A DNA stretch of 7,296 nt from an uncultured Verrucomicrobiota bacterium (GCA_903925515.1 CAIYFP010000358.1:1-7296); one strand, 5' to 3'; counted from the stretch's first letter, positions 1-6,896 are shown. Made by a program: numbers and translations. Notes: generated by a model not told the origin, from the letters alone.

Positions 1-778
1 ACCCGCTGCTCGTCACCGCACCCCACGTCGCACCGCCATCCGTGCTCCGCGCGAAGTGCAGCGGCACCTTGTCTCCCCGCAACGCCGCAAGGACCGTCCC
101 GTCCCGCAGCTCCACGAAGTCCGTCTCCGCATCAAGGCGCACCCCGCTCCCCTTCCCGATCGGGACCACCCCGCCCCACGTCCGACCTCCATCCGACGAC
201 CTCAGCACCCCGCCGTACGCCGTCGCACCCTCCTCTTGGTACACGCCCAGCAGGCATGTTCCATCCGACAACGTCCGCACCGGCGCCGACACCGCCCAGC
301 CGGGCGCCAGCACACGGTGCGACGATTCCCATGACCACCCTCCGTCACGCGACGTCACCACCGCCGTCTCAAACTCCACCTTGCCGCCCGCCCCCTGCCG
401 GTACGGGAAGAACGAACACACCACCGTGCCATCCCGGAGCTGCGCCACGTGCGGGTCCCGGTCGTCGTCCGGGCCGTCGTACAAGACGCGCGGCTCGGTC
501 CATGTCCGCCCCTCGTCCTCCGACCGCACAAGGCAGATTCGCCCTCCACGAGGCCAGTCCGGACGCGGCAACGACACATGGCCGTATCCGGCGTAGAAGA
601 CGCAGAGGAGGTCCCCGTTCGCCAGACGGCACGCATCCGGGAACGCTTGGTAGCTCCCCGCTGCCCAGCCGCGTGAAATCACCCGTGGCTTCGGCGCGCC
701 CTCCTCGGCCAAAGCCGACACGACCGCACACGATCCCATCAAGGCCAACGCGAGCCGCACGAGAAACAGGGGATGCAC
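1..778 (-). CDS. Secreted sialidase-like (Asp-box/BNR repeat) protein, 3' end outside window
   Basis: The frame stays open from 778 down to the window edge: 259 codons, no stop, so the C-terminus is missing. Four Asp boxes (S-x-D-x-G-x-[TS]-W) are visible: SEDEGRTW at residues 86-93, SRDGGWSW at 143-150, SSDGGRTW at 194-201 and STDGGATW at 245-252. Their 51-57 residue spacing is that of a six-bladed sialidase propeller. The segment CRLANGDLL (50-58) sits where the first substrate-binding arginine of bacterial sialidases is expected, though the classical FRIP tetrapeptide is absent. The N-terminus has an Arg followed by a hydrophobic stretch and ALA|EE near residue 24, a likely signal peptide, so the product is exported. 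I chose GTG at 778 because it gives this signal; TTG at 790 is an alternative, and neither has a clear Shine-Dalgarno. It begins 32 nt after the ABC ATPase stop and is probably in its operon. The family includes sialidases and many uncharacterised glycoside hydrolases, so the substrate is unknown. Confidence 0.85.
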   Translation of the reverse strand, partial: MHPLFLVRLALALMGSCAVVSALAEEGAPKPRVISRGWAAGSYQAFPDACRLANGDLLCVFYAGYGHVSLPRPDWPRGGRICLVRSEDEGRTWTEPRVLYDGPDDDRDPHVAQLRDGTVVCSFFPYRQGAGGKVEFETAVVTSRDGGWSWESSHRVLAPGWAVSAPVRTLSDGTCLLGVYQEEGATAYGGVLRSSDGGRTWGGVVPIGKGSGVRLDAETDFVELRDGTVLAALRGDKVPLHFARSTDGGATWGAVTSSG

Positions 779-810
779 CCCGTGATGCAACCACCCGCCC
801 AACCCGCGGG

Positions 811-1830
811 TCAACGACCCGTCTCGCCCTTCATTTCCACCTCCCGCTGGAAGAGCTGCCGGATGACCTCCTCCACCGGCACCTCCTCGATGTCGATGTC
901 CTTCACCGGCAGCTCATCCAGCAGCAGCTTGCACGCGCCGATGACCCGGTCGCGCTTCACCCGGAGCTTCACCGTGCCCGGCTCGCCCGGGATCACCTCC
1001 CCGTACCGCCCGAGGTCCGGCATGGCCACGCCCACGACGCCCGCCAACTGCACCGTCACCACCTTGAAGTCCGCGAACCGGTCGAGGATGTCCGACAGCT
1101 TGCCATCGAAGAACACCGTGCCGTGGTCGATGATCACCACCCGCTCGCACAGCTCGTGGATGTCCGCCATGTAATGGCTCGTCAGCAGGATCGTCGTGCG
1201 CCGCCTCAGGTTGTGATCGCGCAGGAAATCCCGAACCACCCGCTGCGACACCACGTCCAGCCCGATCGTCGGCTCGTCGAGGAACAACACCCTCGGCTCG
1301 TGCAGCAACGCCGCGATCAACTCGAACTTCATCCGCTCCCCCAGCGACAGCTCGCGCACCGCCGTGGACAACTTCCCCGCCACCCCCAGCAACGACGTTA
1401 GCTCGTCCAGCGTCCGCTCGAACCGTTCCCTCTCGATCCCGTAAATCTTGGCGTTCAGCTCCAGCGAGTCCCGCGCCGGCAGGTCCCACCACAACTGGTT
1501 CTTCTGCCCCAACAGCAACGCGAACTGCCGGCGATACTCGTCCCGCCGTTCCCACGGGATGCACCCCAGCACCCGCGCCTCCCCGCTCGTCGGATGCAGC
1601 AACCCCGACAACATCTTCAGCGTCGTCGTTTTCCCCGCGCCATTCGGCCCAAGGAATCCCACGAGCTCGCCCTCGCCCACCGTGAAGGACACGTCCTTCA
1701 CCGCGAACACCGTCTCGTGCCGTCGCCGGAACAACCCACGCATCGCCCCCGCGAGCCCCGGCTCCTTCTTGTACGTCCGGAAGGACTTCGTCAGGCCGGA
1801 AACCTCGATCACCGCACGCCCTTCGTTCAT
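811..1830 (-). CDS. ABC transporter ATP-binding protein, COG4586-type (ABC-2 exporter class)
   Basis: A 339-residue cytoplasmic ATPase that would power an ABC-2-type export permease. All nucleotide-binding motifs are present: Walker A GPNGAGKT (61-68), Q-loop Gln109 in LLGQKNQLWWDLP, signature LSLGE (161-165), Walker B VLFLDEP (181-187, catalytic Glu186) and H-loop His219 in LLTSHYM. The QKNQLWWDLP segment and the roughly 20-residue insertion before the A-loop (KKEPGLAGAMRGLFRRR) are typical of COG4586 ATPases, annotated in some databases as viologen/daunorubicin-type exporters. About 90 residues after the ATPase core form the C-terminal domain usual in this group. Start: ATG at 1830 overlaps the upstream stop as ATGA and has GGAGGAA nine nt upstream. 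The frame stays open to 2226, but that extension is low-complexity Gly/Ala/Arg sequence lying over the MurQ domain and is not coding. The two permeases that normally accompany this ATPase (COG4587, COG3694) are not downstream; a sialidase-like gene follows instead. The substrate cannot be told from sequence. Confidence 0.95.
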   Translation of the reverse strand: MNEGRAVIEVSGLTKSFRTYKKEPGLAGAMRGLFRRRHETVFAVKDVSFTVGEGELVGFLGPNGAGKTTTLKMLSGLLHPTSGEARVLGCIPWERRDEYRRQFALLLGQKNQLWWDLPARDSLELNAKIYGIERERFERTLDELTSLLGVAGKLSTAVRELSLGERMKFELIAALLHEPRVLFLDEPTIGLDVVSQRVVRDFLRDHNLRRRTTILLTSHYMADIHELCERVVIIDHGTVFFDGKLSDILDRFADFKVVTVQLAGVVGVAMPDLGRYGEVIPGEPGTVKLRVKRDRVIGACKLLLDELPVKDIDIEEVPVEEVIRQLFQREVEMKGETGR

Positions 1831-3722
1831 GCGCCGCGCTTCCTCCCCAGCCTCGACACCGCCTCCTTCACCCGCCAGCCGCTCGCCATCAACGCCGCCT
1901 CCGCCTCGCCCCGCCCCGCGCCCGTCAGCTCCCCCAGCATCCGGACCGCACGGTCCCGCAGCTTCTCGTTCGACGCGTTCACATCGACCATCAGGTTCCC
2001 CGCCACCTTGCCCAGCCGCACCATCGACAACGTCGTCAGGATGTTCAGCACCACCTTCGTCGCCGTCCCCGCCTTCAGCCGAGTCGAGCCCGTCAGGACC
2101 TCCGGGCCCGTCGCCAGCCGAACCAACACGTCGGGGGGGCCGCCCGACAACCTCCCAAGCGCCGGGTTGCAACACACCAACGCCGTGTAGGCCCCGCGCC
2201 GGCGCGCCTCGTGCAGCGCCCCCCACACGAATGGCGTCCGCCCGCTTGCTGCCAACCCCACCACCACGTCGCGCCCCGTCACGCCCCGTCCCGCCATCGC
2301 CTCCGCACCGGCCATCACGCTATCCTCCGCGCCCTCCACCGCCGAGTGCAACGCCGCGAATCCCCCGGCAATCACCCCCTGCACCCACTCCGGCGGGCTC
2401 CGGAACGTCGGCGGACACTCGCTCGCGTCCAACACCCCCAGCCGCCCGCTTGTCCCGGCGCCCACGTAGATCAGGCGCCCCCCATTCCCCAACGCCGCCG
2501 ACACCCTCCGCGCCAACGCAGCAAGAACCCGCGCGTGCGGCCGGATCGCGTCCGCAACTCGCGCCTCCTCGTCCAACATCAACCCCACCGCCCGCTCCAC
2601 CGACAACCGGTCGAGGTTCATCGACGCCGGATTGCGGAGCTCCGTAGGCGACAATCCCGCCGACGCCGGAATCGGCACCCGCACCGCATCCGCCGCGTTC
2701 GGACCCGGCGCCCCCGATGCGCCCCCTTTCGACGCCGCGCCCATGGCACCCACGCCCGCAACCGCCGTCGCCCGCATCGCCATCGACACCGCCCCCCATG
2801 CCGATTCCCGTGCCAACGGAACCACGCGGGCCCGCGGCACCGCCCTGCGCACCATCCGCCCCACCCGCGCCGCGAACGTCGCCTGCCTCAGCACCACCGA
2901 CCCCGCAAGCACCACGTCCGCCCCGGCCACGTTCCGTCCCAGCTTCCGAATGCACGCCACAGCATCCTCCGCAAGGATTTTGGCCGTCTCCCCCAGCACT
3001 GCCCGTGCAACCGCGTCGCCCTCCAAGGCCGCCTCGAAGACCTCCGGCGCCAGCGCGGCCACGTCCGTCTTCGTCGCCGCCTGCATCCATGCGATCAGGT
3101 CGTTCGGCTGGTTCAGGCCCGTCGCCCGCAACGCCCGTTGCCCCAGCCGACACCATGTCCCCGAATGATCGAGGTGATGTGCCGCCGCACGCAGCGCGCG
3201 ATGCACCACGTCATACGCGCTCCCGCGATCGCCCAATTGATGTCCCCAGCCCCCCACCTTCGCCGTGCGCCCCGCCGCGGACCGGCCATAGCAGCACGAG
3301 CCCGTGCCGCTCAGCAGGATGACCCGGTGCCGTCGCGACGCGGGCAGCTCAAGGTCCGCCGCGCACAACGCGGACTCGAGGTCATGATCCGCCTCGGCCG
3401 GCACGCCGGGGAACACCGTCCCAAGAATCCTCAGCACCCGGGCGATGTCCGCCCCGTCACGCACCCCTGCCATCCCCACCCCCACCCCGTCCGGCCGGGG
3501 AAACCGGCTCGCGATGGCTTCAAAATGCGCCCCCAGCTCCTCGTCCGTGACAAGGCGCAGGTTGCATGGCCCGTGCTCGACACGATCCACAAGCATCGGC
3601 TGGCCACCCGCCTGCCGGGTCGCGCCCAGCGCGACCGTCCGCGTCCCGCCGCACTCAATCCCAAGGAAGAACCCGTCGCCCCCGCGCCCGGCGTGGGGTG
3701 ACGGCTTGCGGGATGTTTTCAT
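1827..3722 (-). CDS. murQ: Bifunctional MurNAc/GlcNAc kinase (BadF/BcrA type) - MurNAc-6-phosphate etherase (MurQ) fusion
   Basis: A 631-residue two-domain cytoplasmic enzyme. Residues 18-316 form an acetate/sugar kinase-fold domain of the BadF/BadG/BcrA/BcrD family. Visible motifs are phosphate-1 GIECGGTRT (21-29), GVGMAGV (81-87), HDLESAL (113-119), the GTGS loop SGTGSCCYG (138-146), GGWGHQLGDRGSAYDV (157-172) and VVLAGSVVL (270-278). An Ala/Gly/Pro-rich linker (about 318-355) leads to a full-length MurQ domain (356-629; E. coli MurQ is about 298 aa). This has TELRNPASMNLD (360-371), the SIS loop VGAGTSGRLGVLDASECPP (420-438), AVEGAEDS (461-468), LAASGRTPF (490-498), the family signature GPEVLTGSTRLKAGTATK (539-556) and the C-terminal helical tail. 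Glu435 and Glu466 are 31 residues apart, like the catalytic Glu83/Glu114 pair of E. coli MurQ. Inferred role: phosphorylation of MurNAc, then release of D-lactate to give GlcNAc-6-P (cell-wall sugar salvage). ATG 3722 is the only start before the kinase motif and has no clear Shine-Dalgarno. It lies 42 nt after serA and overlaps the ATPase gene by 4 nt. Kinase specificity is unproven. Confidence 0.93.
   Translation of the reverse strand: MKTSRKPSPHAGRGGDGFFLGIECGGTRTVALGATRQAGGQPMLVDRVEHGPCNLRLVTDEELGAHFEAIASRFPRPDGVGVGMAGVRDGADIARVLRILGTVFPGVPAEADHDLESALCAADLELPASRRHRVILLSGTGSCCYGRSAAGRTAKVGGWGHQLGDRGSAYDVVHRALRAAAHHLDHSGTWCRLGQRALRATGLNQPNDLIAWMQAATKTDVAALAPEVFEAALEGDAVARAVLGETAKILAEDAVACIRKLGRNVAGADVVLAGSVVLRQATFAARVGRMVRRAVPRARVVPLARESAWGAVSMAMRATAVAGVGAMGAASKGGASGAPGPNAADAVRVPIPASAGLSPTELRNPASMNLDRLSVERAVGLMLDEEARVADAIRPHARVLAALARRVSAALGNGGRLIYVGAGTSGRLGVLDASECPPTFRSPPEWVQGVIAGGFAALHSAVEGAEDSVMAGAEAMAGRGVTGRDVVVGLAASGRTPFVWGALHEARRRGAYTALVCCNPALGRLSGGPPDVLVRLATGPEVLTGSTRLKAGTATKVVLNILTTLSMVRLGKVAGNLMVDVNASNEKLRDRAVRMLGELTGAGRGEAEAALMASGWRVKEAVSRLGRKRGA
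1840..1846 (-). promoter_or_regulatory. Ribosome binding site of the ABC ATPase gene
   Basis: On the minus strand the heptamer GGAGGAA lies nine nt before the ATG at 1830. It sits inside the last codons of the upstream kinase/etherase gene. It is the only strong Shine-Dalgarno I see in this gene block. It fixes the ATPase start at 1830, and with the ATGA overlap it implies reinitiation or coupled translation. Confidence 0.7.
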
Positions 3723-3764
3723 CGGGATGCGGGGCTACGTGGCTGTCCTTGCCGCCGTCCCGGC

Positions 3765-5363
3765 CTACAACACGATCACCCGGGCGCTCGCGATCGCGGG
3801 GTCCGCCGTGATCTCCCCGATGCAGGCCGCGTCCGGCTTGCTATCCAGCACCAGCACCGTCAACGCCTGCCCGCCGCGCGCATCACGCCCCAACGACATG
3901 CTCGCGATGTTCACCGAATGCCGTGCCAGCACCGTCCCCAGCTTGCCCACGATGCCCGGGCGATCCTCGTTCCGCACCAGCAGCACGTTGCCCGACACCG
4001 GGATTTCCACCGGGGTCGAGAACAACCGCACGATGCGAGGGTTGTTCGGCGACCCAAAGAAGGTGCCGCCCGCCGACAACACCTTCTCGTTGCCATGGAA
4101 CAACTGCACGTGAAGCCATTCATTAAACGTCACCACCTCGTCCGAGCGCTTCTCCTCCACCGCCAGCCCCAGCGCGGCCGCCGCCGAACGGACGTTGATG
4201 GTGTTGATGTCCGCCACCGCCCCGTGTCGCAGGTAGCCCCCGAGGATGGCGCGCGTGATCGGGTCCGTCTGCGGCAGCTCCCGCGCGCGCCCGCCGTACG
4301 TGATGTGGATTCGATCCACCGACCCCGGCCCGAGCTGGGCAAGCAAGGAACCCAGCTTCTCCCCGAGCACAAGATACGGCTTCACCAGCTCATACGTCTT
4401 GGCGTCCACGCCGGGCAGGTTCACCGCGTTGCGAACCTCGCCCGTCAGCAGGAACGCCGTCAGGATCTCCGCGACCTCCAGCCCGCACTTCTCCTGCGCC
4501 TCCTCCGTGGACGCCCCAAGGTGCGGCGTCAACACCACGTTCGGCAGCGTCCGGAACGGATGGTCCGCCGGAAGCGGCTCCACCATGAACACGTCCAGCG
4601 CCGCCCCCGCAACACGCCCACTCGTCAAGGCCGCCACGAGGTCCGTCTCGTTCACGATCTCGCCCCGCGCGCAGTTCACGACCCGCACCCCCGGCTTCAT
4701 CCGTGCAAACGCCTCCGCGTTCAGCATCCCCCGCGTCTCGGACGTCACCGGCATGTGCACCGTGATGAAATCAGCCTCGCGATACACCCCGTCCGGGTCC
4801 GATGCCACGTCGAATCCCAGCGCCTTCGCCCGCGCATCCGTCAGGAACGGGTCGTACGCCACCACCCGCATCCCAAACGCCAACGCCCGCCGCCCCACCT
4901 CCGTCCCGATGCGCCCCGCGCCCAGCACCCCGAGCGTCTTCCCCAGCAGCTCCGTGCCTTGGTAAAGCTTGCGGTCCCACTTCCCCGAGCACATCGACGC
5001 GTGCGCGGCCGGGATCTTGCGCGCCAACGCGCCCAGCATGAAGAACGCCAGCTCCGCCGTGGTCACCGTGTTCCCGCCGGGCGTGTTCATCACAACCACC
5101 CCGCGCTGCGTCGCCGCCTCCACATCGACGTTGTCCACCCCGACGCCCGCGCGCCCCACCACCCGCAACCGCGGCGCCGCCTCCATCACCTTCTTGCTTA
5201 CCTTCGTCTCCGAGCGAACGACCATCGCCTCCACATCCGCCAGCAACGGGGCCAACTCCGCCTCCGTCAGGCGCTTGGCCAACACCGTTACCCTGAACTC
5301 GGGCCGTGCCTTGAAGTACTCGATGCCCCTCGTGGAAATGGGGTCGCAAACAAGAACGTGCAT
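3765..5363 (-). CDS. serA: D-3-phosphoglycerate dehydrogenase (long form with ASB and ACT domains)
   Basis: Catalyses NAD-dependent oxidation of 3-phosphoglycerate to 3-phosphohydroxypyruvate, the first step of serine synthesis. The 532-residue product matches the long bacterial form (about 525-530 aa). The substrate-binding lid part is at about 1-97 and 290-315, with the Rossmann NAD domain at about 98-289: GxGxxG as GAGRIG (148-153) and the NAD-selecting Asp171 in AYDPF. Active-site residues are Arg233 in NCARGE, Glu262 in VEPLP and His281 in TPHLGAST. The ASB domain follows (about 320-450, with GGTFFGSPNNPRIV at 432-445), then a C-terminal ACT domain (about 458-531, with NEDRPGIVGKLG at 465-476) that in relatives senses serine. 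I chose ATG 5363 because relatives begin at MxVLVCDPIS. A GTG at 5387 would add eight residues without homology. No Shine-Dalgarno precedes either start. It is the first gene of the block; the kinase/etherase follows after 42 nt. The domain layout argues against a plain D-lactate dehydrogenase. Confidence 0.97.
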   Translation of the reverse strand: MHVLVCDPISTRGIEYFKARPEFRVTVLAKRLTEAELAPLLADVEAMVVRSETKVSKKVMEAAPRLRVVGRAGVGVDNVDVEAATQRGVVVMNTPGGNTVTTAELAFFMLGALARKIPAAHASMCSGKWDRKLYQGTELLGKTLGVLGAGRIGTEVGRRALAFGMRVVAYDPFLTDARAKALGFDVASDPDGVYREADFITVHMPVTSETRGMLNAEAFARMKPGVRVVNCARGEIVNETDLVAALTSGRVAGAALDVFMVEPLPADHPFRTLPNVVLTPHLGASTEEAQEKCGLEVAEILTAFLLTGEVRNAVNLPGVDAKTYELVKPYLVLGEKLGSLLAQLGPGSVDRIHITYGGRARELPQTDPITRAILGGYLRHGAVADINTINVRSAAAALGLAVEEKRSDEVVTFNEWLHVQLFHGNEKVLSAGGTFFGSPNNPRIVRLFSTPVEIPVSGNVLLVRNEDRPGIVGKLGTVLARHSVNIASMSLGRDARGGQALTVLVLDSKPDAACIGEITADPAIASARVIVL

Positions 5364-5793
5364 AAAGCCGGAGAAGCTACGGACCACCCCGCCAAACGGT
5401 CAACCACGCGTCCACGCCGCCGAGCCCCAAGGTACGCCCGACTTGCCGGGCAAACCCTGCGCCCCAATGGAGGGAACATCGTTGCTCGGCTCCCGCTGGA
5501 TTCGTGTGGGCAAACGGGGGGGATGCCGGGGCGTGCCGGGCGTTGGGAGAGTGTGCCCGCCTCGGGGTGGCCCGGCAAAGAGGACCCCGAGCCCTTGCCT
5601 TGGTCGGGGCTTCTCCACCGGCCCTTCCCGGGCTCACGCCAAAACATCCTCGGGATCATGCGGGCTGGAGACGAACCCCGGCCGACGGGCATCCTCGCGT
5701 TGATGGACCCTGGGAACGCGCCCGCCGTCGCGCCAGGCTGGGCCGGCTCCCCATTCGTGGCGTGCCTCGGCCAAGGCTCGCCCCATGCTGTAG

Positions 5794-5813
5794 GCCGCGT
5801 GCCCTCACGCGGC
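5794..5813. repeat. Perfect 8-bp inverted repeat with 4-nt loop
   Basis: GCCGCGTG (5794-5801) and CACGCGGC (5806-5813) are exact reverse complements around the tetranucleotide CCCT. The transcript would form a short, very stable hairpin on either strand. No U-tract is adjacent, so a terminator role is doubtful. It sits only 4 nt from the next inverted repeat, which suggests one composite structured element. Confidence 0.75.
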
Positions 5814-5817
5814 GGGA

Positions 5818-5867
5818 AGGATGCCGCACCTCCGGGCGTCCCCGGGGCCGAGAGGCAGCGGCATCCT
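5818..5867. repeat. Perfect 10-bp inverted repeat with 30-nt loop containing a CCCCGGGG palindrome
   Basis: AGGATGCCGC (5818-5827) and GCGGCATCCT (5858-5867) are exact reverse complements. The loop holds the palindrome CCCCGGGG (5840-5847) almost at its centre. Outside the stem, GGCGGG (5811-5816) and GCCGCC (5868-5873) could add partial pairing. This long imperfect palindrome could be an intergenic repeat of the REP type, a processing or termination structure, or part of the neighbouring insertion element. One copy in one window cannot decide between these. Confidence 0.7.
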
Positions 5868-5879
5868 GCCGCCGGGCCG

Positions 5880-5912
5880 CTGGACGTGATCCAGCACGGG
5901 CCGGGACGGCCC
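5880..5912. repeat. Two short tandem inverted repeats next to the transposase 3' end
   Basis: CTGGA-cgtga-TCCAG (5880-5894) and GGGCC-gggac-GGCCC (5898-5912) are each 5-bp stems with 5-nt loops, 3 nt apart. They continue the hairpin series that begins at 5794. In sequence this GC-rich such stems can arise by chance, so only the clustering is notable. Confidence 0.45.
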
Positions 5913-5951
5913 TGCCGCGGTTCCGCCGGCGCAGGTCACCGGTAAACCGCC

Positions 5952-6896
5952 TCAATGTGACTTTGTGTGGGTGATTGGGATCGGACTTGGCAGATCGAAG
6001 CGCAGCTTGGAGGCCACCAGGTAGATCATCGCGGTGAAGTACTCGACGCTCCGGAAGCCCCGCGATTTGCGCTTCACCGTCTGGATGATCCCGTTCAGCG
6101 CCTCGGCCGCCCCGTTCGTCACCCGCGTCCTCAGGTACGCCACCACTCCATCCCAGTGCTCACGGATCGTCCGGGCCGCCTTCTTCATCTCCGGGATCTT
6201 CGAGCGCCCAACCCACCCCAGCCACCACTTCAGCTGCTTCTCCGCCTGCGTCGCATCCGGCTCCCGCATCAACGTCCGCAGCGCATCCAGATGGTTGAAC
6301 GCCTTGCCCGTCTGCAATCGCCCGCCCAGCACCCGTTCCCGGATCCGCCGCTCCTCCTCGGTGAGCTGGCTCCAGTCCTTCCTCAGCGCCCACAGCGCCC
6401 CCTTCAACTCCTCGGGGAACTCCCGCCGCTCCCGCTTCCGCACCTCGTCCAGCGCCTCGCCCACCAGCTTCACCACGTGGAAGTAGTCGAACACCAGCAC
6501 CGCTCCCCCGAACTCCTCGGAGATGCCCTTGATGTAGGCCGGGCTCATGTCCGAGCAGATCGTGCGGACCTGCTCCGGCTGGAGCCCCTTGCGACGCAGG
6601 TGGTCGGCAAACTTCCGGAGCGCCGCGCTGTCACGCCCCTCCACGGCGAGAAGGACGCGGGTCGGACGCCCCTCCTGCCGGGGTTCGCTGATGATGGTCA
6701 GGTAGTTCTGTCCCCGGGCCCGGCACACCTCATCGACGCTGATCACCCGCACCTCCCCGAGGTCCCTGCGGTCGTGGGCTTCGCGGACATGGTGCAGCAC
6801 GATGCCCCAGATCCTCTGTGCGTGCTCGCCCAAGGTCCGGGCAACCTCGGCCACGGTCATGCCGCTCTGGGCGAGCACCAGCACGAGCGACTCCAT
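5952..6896 (-). CDS. ISL3-family transposase, catalytic (DDE) part downstream of an amber codon
   Basis: The 314 residues from ATG 6896 carry the DDE_Tnp_ISL3 catalytic domain, which would cut and join element ends. Visible features are a helix-turn-helix-like stretch SGMTVAEVARTLGEHAQRIW (11-30), first Asp55 in VISVDEV, second Asp116 in ICSDMSPAY followed by FDYFHVVK (136-143), the helical insertion with its basic WWLGWVGRSK segment (224-233), and the third acidic residue Glu265 in VTNGAAEALN followed by TVKRKSRGFR (273-282). The C-terminus ends in PITHTKSH, close to the usual end of this subgroup. ATG 6896 lies in the middle of the family's reading frame and is not the ancestral start. No other start codon occurs between the amber codon and it. 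The product lacks the N-terminal DNA-binding zinc finger, so on its own it is unlikely to transpose the element. Catalytic residues are intact, which suggests recent inactivation or occasional readthrough. Confidence 0.85.
   Translation of the reverse strand: MESLVLVLAQSGMTVAEVARTLGEHAQRIWGIVLHHVREAHDRRDLGEVRVISVDEVCRARGQNYLTIISEPRQEGRPTRVLLAVEGRDSAALRKFADHLRRKGLQPEQVRTICSDMSPAYIKGISEEFGGAVLVFDYFHVVKLVGEALDEVRKRERREFPEELKGALWALRKDWSQLTEEERRIRERVLGGRLQTGKAFNHLDALRTLMREPDATQAEKQLKWWLGWVGRSKIPEMKKAARTIREHWDGVVAYLRTRVTNGAAEALNGIIQTVKRKSRGFRSVEYFTAMIYLVASKLRFDLPSPIPITHTKSH

Larger units (their letters stand above)
5364..5951. other. Intergenic stretch between serA and the ISL3 transposase, without a credible gene
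   Basis: About 590 bp with no frame on either strand that shows a recognisable domain; the open frames here are short, Arg/Pro/Gly-rich and overlap each other. The serA-proximal part should hold the promoter of the block. The best candidate I see on the minus strand is TTGACC (5403-5398), an 18-nt spacer and TAGCTT (5379-5374). The -10 box is poor, and it would place transcription start only a few nt before the serA ATG, giving an almost leaderless message. The transposase-proximal half (about 5794-5912) is packed with GC-rich inverted repeats, listed separately. No T-rich tract follows them on either strand, so a classical intrinsic terminator is not supported. Confidence 0.6.

Noticed and set aside
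256..1401. Long plus-strand open frame (381 codons) across the sialidase-like and ABC genes
   Set aside because: It is rich in Arg, His, Pro and Thr with no domain, and it lies antisense to two genes with clear motifs. Such frames are expected opposite GC-rich coding sequence.
1831..2226. N-terminal extension of the ABC ATPase frame
   Set aside because: The extension is Gly/Ala/Arg low complexity and lies over the MurQ domain. ATG 1830 has a good ribosome site and gives the normal family N-terminus.
2211..3701. Long plus-strand open frame (496 codons) opposite the kinase/etherase gene
   Set aside because: Low-complexity Arg/His/Pro composition with no recognisable family; antisense shadow.
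3765..5363. The dehydrogenase as a D-lactate dehydrogenase consuming MurQ-derived D-lactate
   Set aside because: The idea is attractive from context, but the ASB and ACT domains and the total length are those of phosphoglycerate dehydrogenase.
5661..5690. tRNA T-loop-like stretch (GACGAACCCC)
   Set aside because: The flanking bases do not form a T-stem, and no matching acceptor, anticodon or D arms are present on the minus strand.
5794..5867. Hairpins as an intrinsic terminator for the transposase
   Set aside because: Neither stem is followed by a run of T on the minus strand.
3918..5945. Very long plus-strand open frame (675 codons) opposite serA and into the gap
   Set aside because: Arg/His-rich with no domain, and almost entirely antisense to serA, whose motifs are unambiguous.
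5504..5974. Plus-strand 156-codon frame in the intergenic stretch
   Set aside because: No domain, biased composition, no ribosome site seen, and it runs through the hairpins and over the end of the transposase gene.
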